Source: Dactylosporangium sucinum (GTDB lineage: Bacteria; Actinomycetota; Actinomycetes; Mycobacteriales; Micromonosporaceae). From it: a stretch of DNA of 64,000 bases. The stretch lies in the NCBI RefSeq assembly GCF_014647515.1, contig NZ_BMPI01000048.1:30944-94943 (forward strand), read 5' to 3'. Positions 42,416 through 51,233 of this stretch are shown here, one piece after another. The translations under genes and the position numbers were made by a program. The notes beneath the pieces are model-generated. The model did not search any database, was not told where the DNA came from, and was given only the letters and a program-made list of their open reading frames with translations. Each line of letters opens with the position of its first letter. Position 1 is the stretch's first letter.

Positions 42416-42443
42416 GGCCGGCGGGCCGTCGAACCCGCCGGCC
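42416..42443 (+). terminator. Hairpin after the giant gene
   Basis: GGCCGGCGGG (42416-42425) and CCCGCCGGCC (42434-42443) pair perfectly around an 8-nt loop, 66 nt after the giant gene's stop and 66 nt before the next start. It is GC-only with no T-tract. It probably ends or attenuates the long transcript. Confidence 0.6.
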
Positions 42444-42508
42444 GCGGGATCCGTTGTCTCGGGGACACGTGCACGTCCATCGCCGACCGGCCGAACAGGG
42501 AGGAACGG

Positions 42509-43537
42509 TTGACCAGACCGAGGCCACTCCCGGCCCTGCGAACCGCGGCGGTGCCGGCGCCGACGCCCCGGCCGTCCCGGGTCAACGACACGCCCGAGGC
42601 GCTGGGCTCGCGGGCGAACGTCCTCGATCCGGGCCGCTGGTCGAGCCGGTGGGGCGGGCTGCCCGCGCTGCCGGTCGCCCGACCACCGGAGCCGTCCCCG
42701 CCCGTCGACGCCCCGGTGGCGGCGGCCCCGGCTCGGCCCGCGCCCGCGCCACCGCCTCCCGCGGCCCCGCCGGAGGGCGCGCCCCGCTGGCTGGATGCGG
42801 CCGGCTGGGGCGCCGAGGACCGGGCCCGGCTGCGGCGCACGTTGCAGCACCGGTACGACGCGTACGCTCGCGTCGTCACCCGTACCCTCGCCGAGGAGCC
42901 CGGGCTGCGGGCCGCCGGTGGCGGTGCCGACCTGATCACCGACCTGGTGGCGCTCTGCGCGTACATGCACGAGCGGGACGCGGTCAACGACGCGCTGCGG
43001 GGCGCGGCCGGGCGCCCGGACGGCGCGGAGAGCCTGATCGCCCGCGGTGCCACCAGCGGGCTGCGCCGGTTGCCCGCCGTCATCGGCCCGGTCTTCGCCG
43101 CCGGTCAGGCCGCGGTGGGAGCCGGTTACCGGGCCGGCGACGAGCTCGTCGAACCCGCCTTCGTCGACGTCTGGCTGACCGGCGCGACCGGCACCGGCGC
43201 CGCGGTCGAGTACGTCATCTGGTCGGTCAGCGCGCGGCGGGTCGACCGGTTCCTGCCGCAGGAGCAGCCCGGCGCGGCCTTTCCACCGGGCAGCCGGTTC
43301 GCCGTCCTCGCCGTCGACGAGCCGGCCGCCGACGGGCCGCTGCGGGTCCTGCTGCGGGACCGCACCGGCGAGCGACCCGACGCCGCCGGACGGTGGGACG
43401 AGACGCTGCGGCGGCTGCGCCACAGCACGACCGTCGCCGCCGAGCACCCGGGCACCCTGGGCTTTCCCATCGGCCTCGACCAGTGGGGTCGCCCCTTCAT
43501 ACCGGACCCGTTCCGCCCCACCACCGGAGGTTGGTGA
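42509..43537 (+). CDS. Uncharacterised protein with a degenerate ADP-ribosyltransferase-like domain
   Basis: The TTG at 42509 is chosen because GGAGG lies 5 nt upstream, giving 342 residues. A Pro/Ala-rich N-terminus (about 1-105) precedes a globular domain (about 110-342) that is clearly homologous to the middle of the 985-residue minus-strand protein at 51234-54191. Shared blocks include ELVEPAFVDV, VEYVIWSVSARR, PPGSRFAVLAVD and GFPIGLDQWGRPF. The strand order (LPAVIGPVF, a Gly-rich turn, SARR, then PGSRFAVL) recalls ADP-ribosyltransferase folds, but the Arg, STS and ExE catalytic elements are absent. It is probably a catalytically dead or structural relative. The stop lies 2 nt before the ATPase gene, so the two are co-translated. 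Confidence 0.7.
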   Translation: MTRPRPLPALRTAAVPAPTPRPSRVNDTPEALGSRANVLDPGRWSSRWGGLPALPVARPPEPSPPVDAPVAAAPARPAPAPPPPAAPPEGAPRWLDAAGWGAEDRARLRRTLQHRYDAYARVVTRTLAEEPGLRAAGGGADLITDLVALCAYMHERDAVNDALRGAAGRPDGAESLIARGATSGLRRLPAVIGPVFAAGQAAVGAGYRAGDELVEPAFVDVWLTGATGTGAAVEYVIWSVSARRVDRFLPQEQPGAAFPPGSRFAVLAVDEPAADGPLRVLLRDRTGERPDAAGRWDETLRRLRHSTTVAAEHPGTLGFPIGLDQWGRPFIPDPFRPTTGGW

Positions 43538-43539
43538 CC

Positions 43540-46500
43540 ATGAGTTCCAGTGTGGTGTCGGTGTCGCACACCGAGCCGGGCGGGATGCCCCGCATCGCCG
43601 ACGCGCTGGCCGTCGCCGGGCCGGGCACGACCGTCATGCTCCAGCCGGGCACGTACCACGAAGAGCTCCGGCTCATCGGCGACGTCACGCTCGCCGCCGA
43701 GGACGGGCTGGGCAGCGTCGTGCTCCGCGCGCCGGACGGGGTCGCCGTGTTCGTCGGCGCCGGCACCGTGACCCTGCGCGGGATCATCGTCGTCGGCGGC
43801 AGCGAGTCCTTCCCCGCGATCCAGGTCAACGGCGGCGCGCTGCGGATGTCGGACTGCGAACTGCGCGCCGACGGCGTGGTCGGGCTGCACGCCAGGGACG
43901 GTCGCCTCGACCTGCACGACTGCGTGGTGGAGAACGCGTCCGGTGCCGGTCTGCTGCTGGAGCAGGGGACGACGGGAACGGTCAGGGCGACGACGGTGCG
44001 CGAGGTCGGCGGTGCGGGGATCGTCGTCGCCAGCGGCGCCGACCCGGAGTTCGCCGACTGCACGATCACCGGGGTCCGGGGGCCCGGCGTCCTGTCCACC
44101 CGCGACGGCCGGGGCAGCCTGGTCGGCTGCGCCCTCACGGCGATCGCCGGGCCGGCGGTGGCCGTCGAGGACCGGGGAGCGATCAAGCTGCGGTACAGCA
44201 TCGTCCACGACACGTCGGGCCCGGGTGTGGTCGCCACGGGCGGCGAACCGGTGCTTGAGGACTGCCTCATCCAGGCCGTCGACGGGCACGGCGTCGTGAT
44301 CGCCGGCGACGCCGATCCCACGCTCGTGCGATGCCGCATCGAGGGCAGCGGCGGCCACGCCGTCTTCGCGCTCGACACCGGCGCCGGCCGGCTCGTCGAC
44401 TGCCAGCTCGGCGATACCCCGGTCGCGGTGCTCGCGGTCACCGGTACCGCGTCGCCCACCCTGGAACAGTGCCACCTGAGCGGCTCCGGCGAGGTGACCG
44501 CGCTCTTCGACGGCAGCGGCCGAGGCGTCCTCGTCGGCTGCGAGGTGACCGGCGGCCGGACCGGCGTGCTGGTGCGGGGAGGCGCCGACCCGGTCATCGA
44601 CGAGACCGCCGTCACCGGCTGCACGGAGTACGGCGTGCACAGCATCGACGGCGGCCGCGGCACGGTACGCAACTGCACCGTCGAGCACTGCGGCGTGGCC
44701 GGTGTCCGGCTCGCCGACGCGTCGACGGCACTCACCGACTCCCGGCTGCGCGGCGGCCGGCACGGCCTGATCGTCGCGCCGGGCGGGCAGGCAAGCGTCG
44801 ACGCCTGCGAGATCGACACCGCGAGCGTGGCCGGGATCCTGGTCGAGTCGACCGGAGAGCTCCGGCTGCGGCGCAGCCGGGTGCGCGACGGCGACGCGGT
44901 AGGCGTGCGCTTCGCGCCCGGCTCGCGGGGCGCGGTGATCCAGTCCGAGATCTTCGACAACGGCACCGACGGAGTGCTGCTGGAAACCGCCGAACCGGTC
45001 GACCTCACCGGCTCGTCGGTCAGTGGAAACCATCGGGATCAGGTCCGACGGGCGGGCGCGGCACCCGGCCCGGCCGGCCAGTCCGGGCCGAACCCCCCGG
45101 AACTCGACGCCGCCCCCGGCTCCGCACCGGTCTGGCAACCGCCGGAGCCGGGCCCACCGCGCCACCAGGACGGGCCGCCACCGGCGACGGGCGCCGCGCC
45201 GGGCGACAGCGACGCCGCCGCCCCGCTCCTGGCGCAGCTGCGCGACCTGGTCGGCCTCGCCGCCGTCAAGGAGGAGGTCGCCACCCTGGTCGGGCTGCAC
45301 CGGATCGCGCAACGGCGGGCCGAGGCCGGGCTGCCCCGGCCGCCGATGTCCCGCCACCTGGTCTTCGCCGGGGCACCGGGCACCGGCAAGACCACGGTGG
45401 CCCGCCTCTACGGCCAGATCCTCGCGGCCCTCGGCGTCATCACCTCGGGCCAGCTCGTCGAGGCGTCCCGGGCCGACCTGGTCGCCGAGCACATCGGCGG
45501 CACCGCGATGAAGACCACGCAGAAGTTCACCGAGGCGCTCGGTGGCGTGCTGTTCGTCGACGAGGCGTACACGCTCAACCCGGTCGACGGGGGCAGCGGG
45601 CACGACTTCGGCCGGGAGGCCGTCGACACCCTGGTCAAGCTCATGGAGGACCACCGCGACGAGGTCGTCGTCATCGTCGCCGGCTACTCGCCGCAGATGC
45701 GGCAGTTCATGGCCGGCAACCCGGGGCTGGCCTCGCGGTTCTCGCGCACCATCGAGTTCGACAGCTACACCACCGACGAGCTGGTCACCATCGTGGAGCA
45801 CTGCTGCCGCACCCACCACTACTCGCTGGAGTACGACACCCGCACCGCGCTGGCGCGGCTGTTCGACGGGATGCCCCGGACGGAGTCGTTCGGCAACGCG
45901 CGGGTCGCCCGGAAGATCTTCGAGGAGATGGTCGGCCGCCAGGCGTACCGGCTCTCCGGCGACGCGACGCCCAGCGGGGTGGCGCTGGCCCAACTCCTGC
46001 CGCAGGACCTCGGCCACGCCCCGACCTCACCCGCCGGTGCGGACGGGGCGCGCAGCGCCGAAGTGGACGCCCTGCTCGACTCGCTGAACGCCATGATCGG
46101 TCTCGGTGCCGTCAAACGGGAGGTCGCCGAGCTCATCGACCTGCTCGCCAACGCACGCGCCCGGGCCCGCGCCGGCCTGCCCACCCCCGGGGTCTCCCGC
46201 CACCTGGTCTTCTCCGGCCCACCCGGAACGGGAAAGACCACCGTGGCCCGGCTGTACGGGCGCCTGCTGGCCGCCCTCGGCGCGCTCAGCAGCGGGCAGG
46301 TCGTCGAGGTCGCCCGCGCCGACCTGGTCGGCGAGTACATCGGGCACACGGCGCACCGGACCCGGGAGGCCTTCGACCGGGCCCGCGGCGGCGTCCTGTT
46401 CATCGACGAGGCGTACACCCTCAGCCCACCCGACGCCCGCAACGACTTCGGACGCGAGGCGATCGACACGCTGGTGAAGCTGATGGAGGACCACCGCGAC

Positions 46501-46878
46501 GAGGTCGTCGTGATCGTCGCCGGCTACGACGAGGAGATGGCCTCGTTCCTCGCCGCCAATGCCGGTCTGGAGTCCCGGTTCACCCGGCACATCCACTTCA
46601 CCCACTACACCCCCGACGAACTGGTCGCCATCTTCGAGAACCTGGCCGGCGCCAGCGGGTACGAATGCCCGTGGGAGACCCTCGACGCGCTGCGGGCCCA
46701 GTTCACGTCGGTGCCGACGGGACGATCGTTCGGCAACGGCCGGTACGCTCGCCAACTGCTCGGCGAGGCGATGACGCGACAGGCGGGCCGGCTGCGCGGG
46801 CGGGCCGACCCGTCCGTGGACGAACTGAAGACCCTGCTGGCCGTCGACGTCCGGCCCGCACCGGCCATGTCGAAGTAG
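43540..46878 (+). CDS. Right-handed beta-helix protein fused to two EccA-like (CbxX/CfqX) AAA+ ATPase domains
   Basis: The product is 1112 residues. Residues 1-500 are parallel beta-helix repeats (recurring DCxI/V...G.GV.V units with periodic Gly and Asp), of the pectate-lyase-like type. A Pro-rich linker follows (about 505-560). Then come two AAA+ domains of the CbxX/CfqX family that includes EccA: Walker A GAPGTGKT at 611-618 and GPPGTGKT at 893-900, and Walker B VLFVDEAY and VLFIDEAY. Both share EDHRDEVVVIVAGY and SFGNxRxxR. EccA proteins act with ESX substrates in the cytosol; mycobacterial EccA has a TPR N-terminus and one ATPase domain, so the beta-helix and the duplication are notable. 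It starts 2 nt after the preceding stop. Confidence 0.92.
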   Translation: MSSSVVSVSHTEPGGMPRIADALAVAGPGTTVMLQPGTYHEELRLIGDVTLAAEDGLGSVVLRAPDGVAVFVGAGTVTLRGIIVVGGSESFPAIQVNGGALRMSDCELRADGVVGLHARDGRLDLHDCVVENASGAGLLLEQGTTGTVRATTVREVGGAGIVVASGADPEFADCTITGVRGPGVLSTRDGRGSLVGCALTAIAGPAVAVEDRGAIKLRYSIVHDTSGPGVVATGGEPVLEDCLIQAVDGHGVVIAGDADPTLVRCRIEGSGGHAVFALDTGAGRLVDCQLGDTPVAVLAVTGTASPTLEQCHLSGSGEVTALFDGSGRGVLVGCEVTGGRTGVLVRGGADPVIDETAVTGCTEYGVHSIDGGRGTVRNCTVEHCGVAGVRLADASTALTDSRLRGGRHGLIVAPGGQASVDACEIDTASVAGILVESTGELRLRRSRVRDGDAVGVRFAPGSRGAVIQSEIFDNGTDGVLLETAEPVDLTGSSVSGNHRDQVRRAGAAPGPAGQSGPNPPELDAAPGSAPVWQPPEPGPPRHQDGPPPATGAAPGDSDAAAPLLAQLRDLVGLAAVKEEVATLVGLHRIAQRRAEAGLPRPPMSRHLVFAGAPGTGKTTVARLYGQILAALGVITSGQLVEASRADLVAEHIGGTAMKTTQKFTEALGGVLFVDEAYTLNPVDGGSGHDFGREAVDTLVKLMEDHRDEVVVIVAGYSPQMRQFMAGNPGLASRFSRTIEFDSYTTDELVTIVEHCCRTHHYSLEYDTRTALARLFDGMPRTESFGNARVARKIFEEMVGRQAYRLSGDATPSGVALAQLLPQDLGHAPTSPAGADGARSAEVDALLDSLNAMIGLGAVKREVAELIDLLANARARARAGLPTPGVSRHLVFSGPPGTGKTTVARLYGRLLAALGALSSGQVVEVARADLVGEYIGHTAHRTREAFDRARGGVLFIDEAYTLSPPDARNDFGREAIDTLVKLMEDHRDEVVVIVAGYDEEMASFLAANAGLESRFTRHIHFTHYTPDELVAIFENLAGASGYECPWETLDALRAQFTSVPTGRSFGNGRYARQLLGEAMTRQAGRLRGRADPSVDELKTLLAVDVRPAPAMSK

Positions 46879-46905
46879 CGCAGCAGGCGGTCGGGGCCGG
46901 GGTAC

Positions 46906-46919
46906 GTGGCAACTGCCAC
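46906..46919. promoter_or_regulatory. Short palindrome upstream of the anti-sigma factor gene
   Basis: GTGGCA and TGCCAC flank a 2-nt spacer, a dyad suited to a dimeric DNA-binding protein. It lies 27 nt after the ATPase gene's stop and 108 nt before the anti-sigma start. Its role as an operator is a guess based on position. Confidence 0.3.
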
Positions 46920-47026
46920 TCCATTCCGGGATGTGCGATCCTCTCATAGGTCGGACCAACCGTGCCCGCGGCGACGATGAACAACCCGACTGCCCCAACC
47001 GCGGGTACAGAGGAGCTGAGCGTGAG

Positions 47027-47764
47027 ATGGGATCAAACAACCGATCTGGCAACGCGGCGACGCATGTCCATGACCAGATCGACCTGTACCTGACCAACGC
47101 GCTCACCCCCGAGCAGGAGGAGCAGTTCGAGGAGCATCTGCTGTTCTGCGAGGCTTGTCGGGAACAAGCGGACCGGGAGAGCGAGCTCGCCGTCGCGGTG
47201 GCCGCGCTGCCCGCCGAGCTGGCAGCCGAGCTCGAGGCGACGGATACCGCCGCACCGGCCGGAGCCGCCGGCCGGAGCACCAGCGATCGCGCTGCCGCAT
47301 CGAACACGACCCGGCGGGCGGTCCCGGCCACCGCGACCGGGCCGGCGGCCGGTCGGCCGCCCGGCCGCCCCGGGTCGCGCGCGCGTCGGCTGCTCAGCTA
47401 CGCGGCGGCACTGGTGGTCGGCGCCGTCCTGGGCGTCGGCGGCGCGTGGCTGTACCCGAGCTCCGACCCCGACCCGGTGACGGTGGGCGACCAGAGCGAG
47501 ACGGGTAGTCGCGGCCAACTGTCCGTGACCGCGACCGAACGCGCGGGCGGCACCGACGTGCGGGCGGTCGCGGTGGGTCTGCGTCCCGGCGAGCAGTACG
47601 ACCTGATCGCGGTCGGCACGGATGGTCGCAACCATGTCGCGGCGCACGGCGTGGCCGCGGGCGGCCCGCAGACCATTGTCGGCTCCGTGCCGGTGGCGCG
47701 GGACAAGGTCCGATTCTTCGCGCTGACCCAGGGCAGCCTGCTGCTGGTCACGACCGTCTTCTGA
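47027..47764 (+). CDS. Membrane-bound zinc-finger anti-sigma factor (RskA-like)
   Basis: The product is 245 residues. The N-terminal domain has the HxxxCxxC zinc anti-sigma motif (His37, Cys41, Cys44, within EEHLLFCEAC) used to hold an ECF sigma factor. An Ala/Pro/Arg-rich linker is followed by a single membrane helix (about 125-148) and an extracytoplasmic beta-rich domain like that of RskA-type anti-sigma factors. The ATG at 47027 is chosen because AGGAG lies 11 nt upstream and the zinc domain begins there; an earlier in-frame ATG at 46931 is possible. No sigma factor gene is adjacent, which is unusual because the partners are normally co-transcribed. Confidence 0.8.
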   Translation: MGSNNRSGNAATHVHDQIDLYLTNALTPEQEEQFEEHLLFCEACREQADRESELAVAVAALPAELAAELEATDTAAPAGAAGRSTSDRAAASNTTRRAVPATATGPAAGRPPGRPGSRARRLLSYAAALVVGAVLGVGGAWLYPSSDPDPVTVGDQSETGSRGQLSVTATERAGGTDVRAVAVGLRPGEQYDLIAVGTDGRNHVAAHGVAAGGPQTIVGSVPVARDKVRFFALTQGSLLLVTTVF

Positions 47765-47874
47765 GGCCCGTCCGGCAGTTCGCCCCGCACCGGCGGCCGG
47801 CCGATCGAACCGCCCACGGACGTCGACCGTTGTGGCGCCATGGCAGAACGCACACCAGGATGGGGAGACGCCCC

Positions 47875-48777
47875 GTGAGTGACAACGCGGACCCGCCCGC
47901 GACCGATCCGCACGGGACCGGCGCGGCCGGTGACGGTGACCCGTCGGGCGACGCCCTCGAGTTCGGCAACCGGCCGCCGGTGCTGTCACACCGGGCCCCG
48001 CGGCTTCCGTTCGCCTGGCGCGTGCTGAGCGTCGTTTCCGTGGCGCTGGCCTTGAGCTCGATCGCGTGGGCGGCCACGGTGGCATGGCCGGCGACGGACC
48101 CCTCGGGGACGGCTGAGCCCGGCGCCGGCGCCCCGCCGGCGGTGGGGCCCGAGCCCGGCGCCGGCGCCCCGCTCACCAGCGGGTCGGCCGCGGCGTCCCC
48201 GCAACCGGGACAGACCTCGACATCCCGCAGTCCCGCCACGACGCCCGCGAACCCGGCGGCCAGCACCCCGGCGCAGTCGCCCGGCGCACCGGTCACGAGC
48301 CAACCGACCGCCGGCGCGACGCCCACCGGGCCGGTCGTGCCCGCGCCGGGGGTGACGGTCCGGCTGGTCAGCGGCCACAGTGACCTGTCCGCGGGCGTGG
48401 CGGCCGGCGCGGTCGGCAACGGCGCCCGGATCGTGCAGTCAGGCGGCACCGGCGAGGCCCAGCAGTGGCGCGTCCAGGGCGCCGGGGCCGGCTGCTTCCA
48501 GCTGCTCAACGTGCACTCCGGGTTGGCGCTCGACAATCCGAACACCGGCGAGGGCGCCACGATGCAGCAGTGGGCCTTCGCCCCGGGCAACGTCAACCAG
48601 AGCTGGTGCTTTCGCTCCGTGGGTGGCGAACGGTACTCCATCCAGAACCGGGCCAGCCTCATGCTCCTGGCGGTTCCCGCCAGCGGCGGCGCGGACGGAG
48701 CGCCCGTGCAGCAGTTGAGCGGGGACCCGGCGGCGCCGCGGCCCAACCAGACCTGGCGCCTGGTGCGGGCCGGCTGA
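47875..48777 (+). CDS. Membrane-anchored protein with a C-terminal ricin B-type lectin domain
   Basis: The GTG at 47875, preceded by GGGGAG, gives 300 residues. A cytosolic N-terminus (about 45 residues) leads to one membrane helix (about 48-72). A long Pro/Thr/Ala-rich spacer follows (about 75-160), and then a ricin-type (CBM13) beta-trefoil (about 162-300). QxW-type repeats are visible: QQWRV, MQQWAF, NQSWCF and NQTWRL. Ricin-type domains bind galactose, xylan or other glycans. The spacer probably lifts the lectin through the cell wall. Confidence 0.82.
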   Translation: MSDNADPPATDPHGTGAAGDGDPSGDALEFGNRPPVLSHRAPRLPFAWRVLSVVSVALALSSIAWAATVAWPATDPSGTAEPGAGAPPAVGPEPGAGAPLTSGSAAASPQPGQTSTSRSPATTPANPAASTPAQSPGAPVTSQPTAGATPTGPVVPAPGVTVRLVSGHSDLSAGVAAGAVGNGARIVQSGGTGEAQQWRVQGAGAGCFQLLNVHSGLALDNPNTGEGATMQQWAFAPGNVNQSWCFRSVGGERYSIQNRASLMLLAVPASGGADGAPVQQLSGDPAAPRPNQTWRLVRAG

Positions 48778-48820
48778 CCATAGCGGTGACCTGGCCGGCC
48801 TCGGCGGCCGTCGGGGCGGG

Positions 48821-48846
48821 CCGGCGACGGTGCCCGAGGTCGCCGG
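48821..48846 (+). terminator. Weak hairpin between the two lectin-domain genes
   Basis: CCGGCGAC (48821-48828) and GTCGCCGG (48839-48846) form an 8-bp stem with a 10-nt loop, 44 nt after the lectin gene's stop. The rest of the 231-nt gap (48778-49008) shows no open frame or clear motif apart from a GGAGGA ribosome site before 49009. Confidence 0.4.
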
Positions 48847-49008
48847 GTGCCGGCCCGTCACCGTCGAAGTGCATCCCGCCGTCCCATCTTCTGGACGTGA
48901 CGAGGAGTTCATCTGTACGCAACAATCACTCGACCCCGGTCGCGGGCCGAGGTGTGCGTTCGGCCGACCCTGCGGCGCGACGGGACAGACACGGAGGAGG
49001 ACGTACCG

Positions 49009-50403
49009 GTGACGAACGCCCGTGGCGTGAGCACGCGCCGTCCGAAGCTGCTCGTCACCTCCTGCATCGCGGTGGCCGCCACCGCCACGTTGACGGTGCT
49101 GCTGCTGCGGCACGACGGTCCCGGCCTGCAGCTCAGCGCCGACCAGCGGACCGTGGTCGACCGGCTGGAAAGCGTGCTGCTGCACGACTCCGTGGTGCCG
49201 CAGTACGGGCGGGTGGTCAACGAGTTCGACCAGCGCGGCTACGCCGCCGGCATCGGTGACTTCTCCACCGCCGGCGGCGAGGCGCTGGAAGTGATCCACG
49301 TGTACACCGCCCGCAACGGCGCGAACGAACTGAGCCGCAAGTACAGCACCCCGCTGTCCACGCTGGCCGAGGCGCACAGCGACGACGTGACCGGCCTCGA
49401 CGGGTTCACCGAGGCATGGCAGTTGGCCAGCGTCGACCCGTCGTTCCGTCAGGCGCAGAGCGACGTCCTCCATGAGCGCTACTTCACCCCGGCCCTGCTG
49501 CAGGCTCGCGAGCTCGGCATCGGTACGCCGCTGGGGCTGGCGGTCATCTACGACTCGCTGATACAGCATGGCAGCGGCGGCCCCGACGGGCTGCTCGCAC
49601 TGCTGCGGCAGGCCGAGACCAAAGCGGGCGGCACCCCCAAGAAGATCGACGAGCGCCGCTGGCTTGAGGCGTTCCTGGAGGTTCGCCGATCGACCTTGGC
49701 CGATCCAGCCGAGCCGGCGCACCAGCAGGTATGGCCCTACGAGACGGGCCGGGTCGATGCCCTGATCTCGCTGCTGAAAGACGGCCACGACCAGCTGGTC
49801 CCACCGCTGGTGGTGGCACCGTACGGGACGCCGAGGGTGATCGACCTGAACCCGTTCGACCTGGTCCCGTCGCTGGCGATGCCGAGCATGCCCGGGGGCG
49901 GCCCCACCTCCGGCCGTCCCGGCGGGCCGGGCCGCTCCGCCGGCCCGACGTCCTCCGGCCAGCCCCGCCCGTCGACATCCGCCGGCGCTCCGACGACCAC
50001 CAACCCGTCGGCGCGCCGACAGGGTCCGGTCGTCGGCCTGGCCGGGTTGTGCCTGGACCTCGACGGCGGGGTCGGTGCGGCCGGCAACCACGTGAAGACC
50101 TGGACCTGCAACGGCACCGACGCCCAACTGTGGACCGCCGAGACGGACGGGACGCTGCGCGTGGTGGCCATGTGTGCCCAGCCGCGGGACGACTCGCCGA
50201 GTCCGGGCGCCCCGGTGGAGATCGACCCGTGCGACGGGCGCGGCTCCCAGCAGTGGCGCTTCACCGGCGGACGCCTGGTCAACTCCGCCTCCGGGCTGTG
50301 CCTGAGCATTACCGGTGACAGCAGCAAGCCCGGCGCCTTCGTGCAGCTCATGACCTGCAACGGGGCCGCCGGCCAGCGCTGGGCCGCGCCCGGCGCCGCC
50401 TGA
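49009..50403 (+). CDS. GH46 chitosanase-like protein with ricin-type lectin domain (catalytic Glu apparently missing)
   Basis: The GTG at 49009 (GGAGGA upstream) gives 464 residues. The N-terminus has one hydrophobic segment (about 15-32) that serves as a signal anchor. Residues 40-270 match GH46 chitosanases: QY, DQRGYAAGIGDFSTAGGE (family DGRGYTxG...GTGD), FxQAQxDVxHExYF and YDSLIQHG. In well-studied members the general acid is the Glu of an ENS motif about 18 residues before DGRGYT; here that place reads LLHDSVV with no Glu, and the Thr of GYT is Ala. The Asp of D-Q-R-G is kept. A Pro/Ser linker is followed by a beta-trefoil lectin (about 340-464) with QLWTA, QQWRF and QRWAA repeats. Either activity is lost or the catalytic residue differs. 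Confidence 0.78.
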   Translation: MTNARGVSTRRPKLLVTSCIAVAATATLTVLLLRHDGPGLQLSADQRTVVDRLESVLLHDSVVPQYGRVVNEFDQRGYAAGIGDFSTAGGEALEVIHVYTARNGANELSRKYSTPLSTLAEAHSDDVTGLDGFTEAWQLASVDPSFRQAQSDVLHERYFTPALLQARELGIGTPLGLAVIYDSLIQHGSGGPDGLLALLRQAETKAGGTPKKIDERRWLEAFLEVRRSTLADPAEPAHQQVWPYETGRVDALISLLKDGHDQLVPPLVVAPYGTPRVIDLNPFDLVPSLAMPSMPGGGPTSGRPGGPGRSAGPTSSGQPRPSTSAGAPTTTNPSARRQGPVVGLAGLCLDLDGGVGAAGNHVKTWTCNGTDAQLWTAETDGTLRVVAMCAQPRDDSPSPGAPVEIDPCDGRGSQQWRFTGGRLVNSASGLCLSITGDSSKPGAFVQLMTCNGAAGQRWAAPGAA

Positions 50404-50497
50404 CATCACGCCTCCTGCGTCACAAAGTGTCGATGTACCGGGTACAACGTCGGCACTGACGTCGGGGTTCAATGGCGATTGTCGATAGGGTTGCCCC
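50404..50497. other. Short gap between convergent genes
   Basis: It holds a 13-bp palindrome, TGTACCGGGTACA at 50434-50446 (6-bp arms around one base). There is no strong terminator stem and no open frame. The palindrome could be an operator or part of overlapping termination. Confidence 0.35.
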
Positions 50498-51151
50498 TCA
50501 GCGGTCACCGCGCGAGGTGGGTGGCCGGCGCCGCACCCCCGGCACGGCGCTGATGTCTCCGTACCGGGGCGCATCGATCGGCAGTGGCGCGGGACGCCGC
50601 GGGGGCGACGGGTCCGGCGGCGGCGTTCGCCGCGACGCCGTCGCCAGCCACATGGCGACGGTCATGAGCCAGCCGCAGAAGATCGGCAGCCATACCTGGA
50701 CGGGCGTGACGTCCGTGCCCGAGATCAGCACGTGCGCCACGACGAGCATGAACGCGACGTACGAGAACCGGTGCAGCGCACGCCGGCGCGCGGGTCCCGA
50801 CCAGCGCTGGACGATCATGGACAGGGCGACGGCGGCGAGCAGTTCCGACCCGATGACGGCAACCCCGGTGCCGATGCGGTTGTCCGGGTCGGCGAACGGC
50901 ACGACGAGCTCGAGCACCGTGATCGAACCGCCGGGCAGCGCCAACTGCCCGACGCCGTGCACGGCCCCGAGACTCAGCCCCAGGCCCGCGGTCGCCCGGT
51001 GGATCGGGTGGAGCGCCGCCTGGCCGAGCAACGGCGGCCGCCACGAGCCATGCAGCAGGAACCCCGTCACGACGCCCAGCCAGAGCAGCCCCAGGGACAC
51101 GAACCCGAGCGTCGACAGCACCGGATGCAGTTCCGGGAACCGGCTCTCCAC
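50498..51151 (-). CDS. Polytopic membrane protein resembling ferric reductase-type or cytochrome b-type haem proteins
   Basis: The GTG at 51151 (GAGGAGG 5-6 nt upstream) gives 217 residues with about five hydrophobic helices. Histidines lie at the membrane faces: HPVLSTLGF, LLHGSW, HPIHRATAG, LGAVHGVG and LHRFSYVAFMLVVAHVL. Paired His residues in adjacent helices fit a b-type haem protein of the ferric-reductase/NOX membrane-domain class. No FAD/NAD domain is attached. The C-terminus is Pro/Arg-rich and cytosolic. A TmpA-like oxidoreductase further along suggests a shared redox theme, but the two are not in one operon. Confidence 0.65.
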   Translation of the reverse strand: MESRFPELHPVLSTLGFVSLGLLWLGVVTGFLLHGSWRPPLLGQAALHPIHRATAGLGLSLGAVHGVGQLALPGGSITVLELVVPFADPDNRIGTGVAVIGSELLAAVALSMIVQRWSGPARRRALHRFSYVAFMLVVAHVLISGTDVTPVQVWLPIFCGWLMTVAMWLATASRRTPPPDPSPPRRPAPLPIDAPRYGDISAVPGVRRRPPTSRGDR

Positions 51152-51233
51152 AGGACCCTCCTCGCTCTGCGCCGCCCCGAGGCGCGCGCCGCTCCCGCCA
51201 CACCCACTGCTGCACGAGCCTCGTCCAGTGCGA

